The notes below the pieces were generated by a model. The model did not search any database, was not told the origin of the DNA, and worked only from the letters and a program-made list of their open reading frames with translations. A stretch of 64,000 nt of DNA from Ochromonas danica (lineage: Eukaryota; Sar; Chrysophyceae; Chromulinales; Chromulinaceae), in NCBI GenBank assembly GCA_015146655.1, contig VKHL01000003.1, positions 186,001-250,000 on the forward strand, written 5' to 3'. Positions 56,357 to 64,000 of this stretch are shown here, one piece after another. The position numbers and the translations under genes are program-made. The first letter of the stretch is position 1, and every line of letters starts with the position of its first letter.

Positions 56357-56733
56357 CCACAGTCAACACAGTCACAGTCATTGTCACAGTCAATACAGTC
56401 ACAGTCAACACTGTCACAGTCAACACTGTCACAGTTAATACAGTCACAGTCAATACAGTCACAGTCAANNNNNNNNNNAATACAGTCACAGTCAATACAG
56501 TCACAGTTAATACAGTCACAGTCAATACAGTCACAGTTAATACAGTCACAGTCAACACTGTCACAGTCAATACAGTCACAGTTAATACAGTCACAGTCAA
56601 TACAGTGACAGTCAATACAGTCACAGTCAATACAGTCACAGTTAATACAGTCACAGTCAACACAGTCACTGTCGATACAGGCACAGTCAACACAGTCACT
56701 GTCAATACAGTCAACACAGTCACTGTTACAGTC
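56357..56733. repeat. 15-bp minisatellite containing an assembly gap
   Basis: About 25 tandem copies of AATACAGTCACAGTC and variants (AACACTGTCACAGTC, AACACAGTCACTGTC). Positions 56469-56478 are Ns, so the true array length is unknown. Because the unit is a multiple of three, it reads as Asn-Thr-Val-Thr-Val on one strand and Leu-Thr-Val-Thr-Val on the other; there is no ATG-started gene. Confidence 0.95.
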
Positions 56734-56734
56734 G

Positions 56735-56779
56735 CAAGCTTGGTGACTCCAAGCTTGGTGACTCCAAGCTTGGTGACTG
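56735..56779. repeat. Three tandem copies of a 15-bp unit
   Basis: CAAGCTTGGTGACTC (last copy ends GACTG) three times in a row, directly after the larger minisatellite. It has the same unit length but unrelated sequence. Confidence 0.95.
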
Positions 56780-57010
56780 GCAGTCCATGATTAATCCTTG
56801 TTCCACACATTGATTGGGGATTGCACCTTCAGGAAAGGAGCTTGAAGCCTAAATCATCCTCCCCTTCTCAACGAGGACATGCTTCAACTCTACTAATGAA
56901 GATACTCAGAATTTCATCATCGATTCAATTAACTTTAATTTACTCGTTCTAATATTATCTGATGATAGGAAGAATATCATGTCAGAGGCTGTACCTCCTC
57001 TGATAGATCC

Positions 57011-57061
57011 TTAGTGAGTTACATTGTTAGTGAGTTACTAACTTAGTGAGTTAGTGAGTTA
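57011..57061. repeat. TTAGTGAG-type short repeat
   Basis: About four copies of TTAGTGAGTTA-like units just downstream (3' side) of the helicase stop codon. A small simple repeat. Confidence 0.75.
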
Positions 57062-57075
57062 TTTGATGGTATCAT

Positions 57076-60000
57076 TTATCGTTCAGGAGGACTGCCAACA
57101 GGCAAATATTTAGTGCAGGGAAAGCAACAACTGCACCCTCTCTCCATCTTATCGAATACCTTTTTGAAGTCTTCTTCATTCTTAAGAAGGTGTAGCTTCT
57201 TGTGATCTGGGCAGAAAGTTGGGAATCCATTTTGAACGGCGTTGTTGCCTTCGAGTACTCTGAATATATTTTCCCAGACTTCTTTACCACGTTCGGTGTG
57301 GCATTGTTTGAACGTGGATGAGTTACCAATTAAGTAAAATCCATCGCGAGCACGTGACATGAGCACATTGACTCTCTCAGCCACATCAAGGAAGCCAATA
57401 TCACCGCGTGGATTTGATCGCACGAGAGAAGCAATAATGATTTTGGCTTCCTCTCCTTGGAAATTGTCAATCGTAGCCACTCTTATTTTGGGTTTGTTTG
57501 CATCTGTTTTATCACTTTTTGCAGAATCCGCCGTATCATTATCATCATCGTCTTCTTCTTTCAATGCAGCCTCCTTATCTTGTTCGCTAAGCTCACAATC
57601 AACAGGGAAGTTTTTCGCTTTGCGAAGGCGTTGACGAAGAAGCATCAATTGGCCTAGATAAGGTGTTAGGATGATAATTTCTTCGTGAGAATAGCCCTGT
57701 TTCAGGAAATATTTGACCATATTCAATGCCAAGGAAGCTTCGTGGTCATTAAATTTGGAGGAATTGTTGACAATGATTGCCTCCCCGTCAGCTGATTTCC
57801 CTCCTTCTAATTCTTCGTGGTTGATGAATACAACATCCTTGCAGCAACCTTTGATATGCTCTCTTCCTCTCACTCTATCACTGTCTTGCAGAGTTGGATA
57901 TGTGTGCTTGATTAATGCGCTGATTGTTGGTCGCATGCGATGTTGGATATCCAGTGTAGAGAATGGATAATTAGCCAACACCAATCTTTCAAACAAGCTG
58001 ACATCGAAGTTGATCCCATTGCCGGATGCTTTGCACAGCGTATAGCAATCCAACTTGGGGCGAAGCTGCAAATGGTCACCAATCATTATCAATTGCTCGA
58101 TGGAGGGCACTAAGCTGGATATAATATGGCATTCGAGGATCTCTGCAGCTTCTTCCACTAGCATCACCTCCGGATCAAATGATTCAATCAAAGGGCGATT
58201 CTTGGCTGCAAATGTTGTGGTGCAAGCTACAATTTGAATGTTGCTTATCTTCCGTGGTTTCGCTACTTTCCAAGATTGACCAGAAATCAATTTTGCGGAT
58301 ATTTGATTATATTCATTGATGAGTTCTGATAATGTCTCCCTTTTAAATTGTTCAAGCCACTGCCTTGTTCGAATTAGTCTCTCCTCCTGCGGCAATTCCC
58401 AAAGATCTTCTTCTTCATAATACAATTCAATTTGGTCTTTGAATGTACTTGGCATTTCTTTTCCAGCACACCACTCCTTCCAAAGATACTCTTTTGGTCG
58501 AACCATATCGTATTCGCTACCTAATGTGGTGTCGAATTGATCACGACATCTTTGTAAGGACTTGTTTTCCGTTTCCTTGAAGATAAGACTGATTAATTCC
58601 CAACTCACTTCGTCTTCGTGGGTCAAACCTGGGTTGTTCAACAAGTTTGCTATAAGTTTGGACAATTCCCCTTTTCTATGAATGCGCTCGGGAGAATTGC
58701 TCCCAAAAACTAAGAAATGCATTTTACCTTGGTACCAACAAGGTTTGATCTTTTTGCTTATTTTCGCTGGATAACCGAGGCGTATAATGCTACTTGCTGG
58801 TAACCCGTCGTCAAGTAAGCTCTCCAAAAAGCTGTCCAACGCATGATTCGTGTAGCATAAACAGAATATTTTCCTCGAAGGATTTTGGTTGAGCAAGGAT
58901 TGAACAAGTTGAACTCCAACAAAGCTTTTGCCAGTGCCTGGAGGTCCTTGAATAATAGAAACTTCTTGACTCAAGGCTTGGTTGGCTGCCGTCAGTTGAG
59001 ATTCATCCTCGTTGAGCTTTGCGAGGATGTGCTCAGGGATCGGCGCTGGGTTGCTAACGGTAGCCACTTCTAGTGTATCCTGCAGCAGCTTTTCCACTAA
59101 GGGAGTTACTTGAACATCTGGTGAATGGAGGTCAGTTAATCACATTATGTAAATAATAAGAGAATAAGTATTCGATCATTCTTACTCTGCATGTATTTCA
59201 AGACAGGTTCATGTGTAAATACAGTCGCTCGAGCTTGCACGACATACTCGGAGATAACTCTTTCTTTCCTGTGCATCAACCACATCAAAGCACTACCTTC
59301 GAAGCGAACGTGAATAGTGATGACAGGTTTCTCTTTATAGACGCCTTCAATGCATGGCTCTGGTCTTCGTACTATCACTCCTAACTGAACTAATCTATTG
59401 CTCGAAATGAAAAATAGAACGCTGTTGTGCATAAGGAGACGTGCCCCATCTTCTTCGAAATACTTGTCAGCCTTTTTATTCGTCTTTAACTTCTTGAAAA
59501 CCTTCTTCAATTCGTCAGGGACATCAAGTTCAATCTCCGCATACACGGCATTATAGTTTACGTCAAATTTAATTATTGTCGGAGAAGAGAACCGCAGTTG
59601 CTTCCTGTGAGAGTGACTGGGATTGGGATTGGGTCCAGCATTCCTTTCTAGTAGTATCTTGTTAAGATCTTCCCGCAATGAGAAGATCATGTCACGGCGG
59701 TACATACGGAATTGTCCATCACAATATTCATCGATATTCGAATCGGATTCTTTACGTTCCCTTCCATCAAGACTATTCACATCGTATTTGCAATTCAACT
59801 CATCAACTGTTGGAAACACGGCGATTTTCTTGAAATCGTCGGGAAAGTCATTGTCATGCAGTGGCATCATTTGGCGAATCTCTTTGAGAGAATATTTCTT
59901 TCCCGTGGAAGCAAACCGAGATATTTCTTCGACGATCGATCTCATAGCTGCTGGAATTACTGGTTCCAATTTCTTCATAAGCCCTGTCACTTGTTGTTCT

Positions 60001-60557
60001 TCATCATTCTCATCATCTTCAGGCTCTACCGGCAAGCCCTTGCTCTCAAGAAGAAACCAAAGCACTACAGGAAGGTGGTCTTTGCCTAGAAGCTGCTTTT
60101 CGAAGCAAGAGCCCAAGTCATTGAGGAAACCAGGAAGCTCACGAATCGAGACTAAGAGGTCCTTGATCACGTCGCCGTGCTGGCTCAAACCTTCCAGTGC
60201 TTTCATTAATTTCTCCGTCTCAGATAAGCTTTCAAAGTGGAGATGTTTTATGGATTCCACAAAGTGGTACTTTCCTATGTGGCGATCACATCACATCACA
60301 TCAGTAATGTCAAGAGAATTGATTCAATAGAAAGGCCGCTCACCTCCACCATTGGGATGTAACAACGCATCCACAAAAGTAGACTCATCTTTATATTGAG
60401 ATAAACATAATATGAACTTCTTTGATCGTTCATTTCTGTTGAAGTTCTTCATTTTGACAATTTCAGGATTTGCCTGACACCATCGCTCGAAAAGAGCATA
60501 AGATGGTACTTCTAGTTGATTCTTTTCCGAAGTAATGTTCGTACTTGATAAACTCAT
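57076..60557 (-). CDS. ZNFX1-like superfamily 1 (Upf1-type) helicase
   Basis: Exons 60344-60557, 59186-60274 and 57076-59117 give 1,114 residues; introns are 69 and 68 bp. The N-terminal half has the ZNFX1 pattern: FPDDFKKIAVFPTVDELNCK, YCDGQFRMYRRDMIFSLRED and NSVLFFISSNRLVQLGVIVR. Helicase motifs: Walker A IIQGPPGTGKSFVG; motif II MLVEEAAEI; motif III LIMIGDHLQLRP; motif IV-like LDIQHRMRP; motif V VATIDNFQGEEAKIIIASLV; motif VI RVNVLMSRARDGFYLIG. ZNFX1 acts in RNA-based silencing and antiviral sensing in animals. The C-terminus stops soon after motif VI, with only a short Cys cluster (GCSCCFPCTKY) in place of the NFX1 zinc-finger array. All helicase motifs are intact, so it should be active. 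Confidence 0.88.
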
Positions 60558-61145
60558 AGCTAGTAAATCTAAAGTGGTAGAGAGAAGGGTGGTGTTTAGA
60601 AGGAGATGATTGACTCAATCGAATCGACTGTGACGACCTGCTCGGCAATGGGCGGGAGGCCATTTTGGAGAGAGAGGCCAAACCAACAGTCCCGTTTCCG
60701 GGTTGCGTCCATCCTTGATGTGAGGAGTTTTGAGTTGGACAAACATACAGAGTAGAAAGAGAAAGGGTTGAGAATATAAGAATCGACTGGGATATATGGT
60801 AACTTAGAAGGGAAGGAAGGTTAAACGATCATCTGACGAGAAGTTAACAACTGTTCAGAAAGGTTGCGGGCAGGTTATGAACAGAAAGGTTATTGCAGCT
60901 GGATGTTCTTCAAGACATAATAGCATTTTCGAAGAACAAGCAAACTGAGCGCCAGCAAATGTTCCGATCGACCGAGAAACAATGGGATGGAAGCAAGGTT
61001 AAGCGGAAAAACTCGCGTGAGGAGTGATGAGACTTGTTCCTTCTAAATTACAACAGTTCTAAATTTAAATAGTTCTTGGCCCAGCATTAGGGATGGCTTA
61101 GTTCTTTTCTAGCAGATATAATAATTAGCAGCATAAGGCCGCTGT
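60558..61145. other. Intergenic, no gene seen
   Basis: 588 bp between the helicase start and the end of the glutamate-cysteine ligase gene, both minus. It should hold the helicase promoter and the ligase 3' end. No motif or coding sequence recognised. Confidence 0.5.
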
Positions 61146-63802
61146 TTACTTGGAGGGGGACATGTCGATTGGCACATGTTCATAGAAAGAGTGAGAATCG
61201 AAAGAGGTAGTTAGTTCATTCGTGTAAGCGCGGCTCTTGCCACGAGCAACATGCTGGGGACGATGAATTTCAGCTCTCTTGATGAGGTTCTTCACCAGTT
61301 CGCCACGTTGTTCATACGAAAGTCTGCCAGCAAGTTCTCGACCATAAGCATCCTCTTTCCTCACCCTGTTTCCAAAGAATTCGTCAGTTGTCGCAAGGAA
61401 ATGTGAGCAAACAGACTTCTATCCACCTCACCTTTCAATAGCTATGTCACCTAAAAGTTCCGGACAGGCAAGGCGACCTTCACCAATTGCTTGGCATGTT
61501 TGCAGGAGATCGTGAGCTGTGCTAGGAGGAATGACACTATCGTGTTTGTAATCAGGATGAGTCTGCACAAATTGGCGGATCCAAGTAGCAGGCGTGATCA
61601 GTTCTCCTTTAGCACGTCTACAACAGAGAATTAAATACGATCAGGTTCATCGGTTTGATTGTCATGAAGAAAAGAAGCCATACTTTTCAATGAACTCTAA
61701 ATATTGAGCCAAGCGCTTGTAGGTAGGTGCATCACAATTGATGTAATCCAGGTAGGCATACACCAAAGGAAGAAGACCAGGGAAATAGTCAGCTTTGCCC
61801 AAAAATATCTCTTCCATCGTCATTTCTTCGTAAGTGTCTTCAGCACTCAAAGAAGGGCACTAGATGAAAAATATTGTTAGTGAGAACTAGAAGAGAGAGT
61901 CATTACATCACCAAAGTTTAGCACTCACTCTGCCACGGCATTTTGGGCAATCTTCTTCGGGGTCGCTGCTAAAGCTTCGTAAACCATCACATGCTTTCTT
62001 GACTCCAGCTTCTAACTTGGTGATATTGGATTCAGACGAGTCAGACGATTTATCCAAGGATGGACTAGCTGTGGAGACAACTTCAGGAGGAGCAATATAC
62101 TTGCGAAAGAAAAAGCGCTCCGTGTTGACTGCATCCCTCTTGTGCGCGCGCTTCATATTCTCATCCACTTTAGATAAAGGAAGATATAACCCCAGATCAA
62201 ATGCAAGAATAACACGGGTAATCAGAATAATAAAGACAGTGAATGCAGCATTCTCAAAATCAGTCAATTGGACTTCCATTGTTCGGAACTCTGTTCTCCA
62301 TCCAATATGATCTTTATGATGATCGGGGATAGGAGGTGGCTTCCATCGGCAACTTTGCCAGTTGGTACTTTGAATACTTTCGAAATGGTCAGTACTCTTA
62401 GTATCATCTTGTTCGATCTTTCCAGCATAAGCAACGAGGGGGTCACGAACAAAGATGTGTGCGACATGGTGAGCCAGATTTTCATCCACTCCCTCATGTC
62501 GAAGCATTCGCTTGAAAGACTCTTCCACGGGGCATTCAATGTCATTATACTCATTGAACGTACGATGGCAGTCCTCATCGCCATTGCAATGGTAGATATA
62601 GGTGCTAACACTATCATAACGAGATTTGGGAATATGACGAATACCACGACCCGCCAATCGATCATCGGCCACTGCTTCCAGTTGTTCAGGTGGAATCAAT
62701 CCTTTCTCAGCATCCGTACGATCATCTACGCTCTGGGAGATAACTGTCCAACGAGCATCAATGTCAGCGAGACGACCCTTGAAGATTGGTGTGGCAGCGG
62801 TCATGGCCAGCAGGATGGGCGCCAAAACCACAAGCTGGTCATACATGTATCGGCTTTCATCACAATCACGAGCTTGAAAAGTAACTTGCAGGCAACACAT
62901 GCCCATACCAAAGGCCATACAATCCATTGTAATTTCATGGCCCTTCTCTTGTCTATAGCCTGCTGGGAAGGGATAGTCAACCGCACCGGTAAATTCAGGA
63001 GTGTTAGTGTCTGCATAGAGTGGTACGCGAATATCCACTTTCTTGCCTCGACGCTTGCGAATATTCCGTACCAACGCTCCAAATCGAGGGTGTGGATTGA
63101 TACAGTAATCGGGGACATACTCCGAGTCAGAATAAGGCACTTCAAAAGGCTCGGGGTTGTGAATAAAGTCTCCCACGCCCATTAAAGGAAAGCATGTCAC
63201 CTAATCATGGATAGATTTCACGCAACCCAGGGATTATTCTCTGTTATTAATTCAAGCAAAAGCAACCAAATCACACTTACAGTTGGAGAGATTTCATTTT
63301 CATGTAAAGCCGACAACAATCTTCTACGACGTAAGATCATGTTTCTTTCTACTCGTACTAGATCACTTGTATAACCTGTATAGGGACGAGAAGGTGTTGA
63401 TTCCACCATCCAAGCACCCCATTCTGGTTGCCAAGTACATCCTTCCGTCTCATGTGCATGTAGTGCTTCTTTATCCGAAAGCTTTTGCCTAATCTAAGAG
63501 TTACATAAAAGCAAAGGAAGGGTAGGATCCACAAATTAAACACAACCTGAAAGAAGGTGAAGTAGTGATATAGTCAGTCTCACTTCAGATGCGCGATTGG
63601 AGATCTTGACTGTTTTCTCTTCTGGATCAACAACAAAGACTCCACTTTCAATTTCATCTCCAAATTTGAAATCATTATTCTCAAGATCTTTTAGATTCTT
63701 CCAAGTATTCAAGAACTGTAGAATACCATGTTCTCGAATGTAGTTCAGATACTCTTTCAAATCTTCCGCTGGAATAGGTCGACCTTCCACCAATAATCCC
63801 AT
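61146..63802 (-). CDS. GCLC: Glutamate-cysteine ligase, catalytic subunit
   Basis: Exons 63584-63802, 63281-63493, 61929-63200, 61684-61859, 61432-61617 and 61146-61365 join to 761 residues. It catalyses the ATP-dependent first step of glutathione synthesis. Family blocks: MGLLVEGRPIPAEDLKEYLN at the N-terminus, GCTWQPEWGAWMVESTPSRP then YTGYTSDLVRVERNMILRRR, the signature MGMCCLQVTFQARDCDESRY (substrate Cys region), LVVLAPILLAMTAATPIFKG and WRTEFRTMEVQLTDFENAAF. It is the eukaryotic GCLC type, not the plant/bacterial type. It is about 120 residues longer than animal GCLC, partly from a Ser-rich insertion near residues 505-570 containing CPKC, spanning a splice site. Introns are 61-90 bp. Glutathione feedback on the protein is known for the family. 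Confidence 0.95.
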
Positions 63803-64000
63803 TCAAGATAACGATGACAGATAGATAAAAAGAGAGATAAAGACTATGGTGAAGCCAAGCTCAATGATCCCTACTGGCTTGGGGAAGGAGGTGAGAAGAT
63901 GGCGGACTTGTTGACGACCCTCACCATCATTCGGTCCTTCTTGCTCGCGTGGCTGCATGGTGAGCGGGCAAGGCAGCGCGCGTGCAGTTGCAGGTGAGCG
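63803..64000. promoter_or_regulatory. Upstream region of GCLC, running off the window
   Basis: Should contain the GCLC promoter. An ATG at 63899 on the plus strand opens 33 codons followed by a GTGAGC donor-like site, so a divergent gene may begin here, but there is too little sequence to call it. GC content rises at the window end. Confidence 0.35.

Noticed and set aside
56263-56810. Open frames encoding NTVTV or LTVTV repeats on both strands
   Set aside because: Products of a 15-bp minisatellite with no in-frame ATG start and an unresolved gap.
62268-63185. 305-codon plus-strand open frame
   Set aside because: Antisense to a highly conserved GCLC exon; no independent motif.
63899-64000. 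ATG-started frame with a donor-like GTGAGC at the right window edge
   Set aside because: Too short to support a gene call; mentioned only as a possible divergent gene start.
1-64000. CRISPR arrays, rRNA, operon-like structure, retrovirus- or Polinton-type genes
   Set aside because: None seen on either strand; no capsid, integrase, reverse transcriptase or polymerase motifs were recognised.

Overview
This window is eukaryotic nuclear DNA. Genes are intron-poor, the introns are short (mostly about 55-100 bp, GT-AG), and genes lie on both strands in divergent and convergent pairs. The gene set includes proteasome alpha6, ribosomal protein eL22, Utp25, the glutamate-cysteine ligase catalytic subunit and an acetylornithine deacetylase-like enzyme. 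At least one protein (54705-55715, minus) starts with a signal peptide that ends Leu-Ala, then Phe, then an Arg/Ser/Thr-rich stretch. That is the two-part targeting signal of plastids acquired from a red alga. With the fused PabA-PabB enzyme and the RAP-domain protein, this suggests an alga with a secondary red plastid, most likely a stramenopile (ochrophyte). The species cannot be told from the sequence.

Layout. 1-1226: 5' two thirds of an EF-hand protein (minus). 1227-2843: non-coding, with a strong 58-bp-arm hairpin. 2844-8699: a LETM1-domain protein (plus) tail to tail with a large coiled-coil protein whose N-terminus is a degenerate kinesin motor (minus). 9000-13593: Utp25 (plus) and a PUB-domain protein (minus). 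13990-14650: decayed coding sequence. 15007-16837: APC-family permease. 17.5-19.7 kb: a repeat-rich patch with two inverted diverged copies of an unclassified element, a third short fragment and an orphan ORF. 19771-21672: phosphohexomutase. 22408-25249: RAP-domain organelle RNA protein (minus). 25435-27972: FAM133-like protein, eL22 and a four-repeat protein of unknown function. 28095-30991: proteasome alpha6 and acetylornithine deacetylase. 31255-35610: aminodeoxychorismate synthase and a tartrate-resistant-type acid phosphatase. 35958-39349: two unrecognised proteins and a GT32-like glycosyltransferase. 39600-48649: one gene of six exons for a 2,872-residue DENN-IQ-PH protein. 49041-53586: WKF-domain protein, secreted Cys-rich repeat protein and sulfotransferase. 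53.7-57.1 kb: a second repeat-rich patch (zinc-binding/acidic ORF, MITE-like element, plastid-targeted protein, minisatellite with an assembly gap). 57076-60557: ZNFX1-like helicase. 61146-63802: glutamate-cysteine ligase.

Nothing here looks like an operon or a gene cluster for one pathway; the genes are mostly housekeeping or lineage-specific. Biochemical links are loose: arginine, folate and glutathione precursors (ArgE-like, ADC synthase, GCLC), ribosome production (eL22, Utp25, possibly the WKF protein) and surface or secretory functions (GT32, sulfotransferase, Cys-rich secreted protein, acid phosphatase). The most unusual items are the giant DENN protein, the degenerate kinesin, stem-loops inside the eL22 intron, the ABAB repeat protein, the ZNFX1-like helicase without zinc fingers, and several undescribed inverted repeats.
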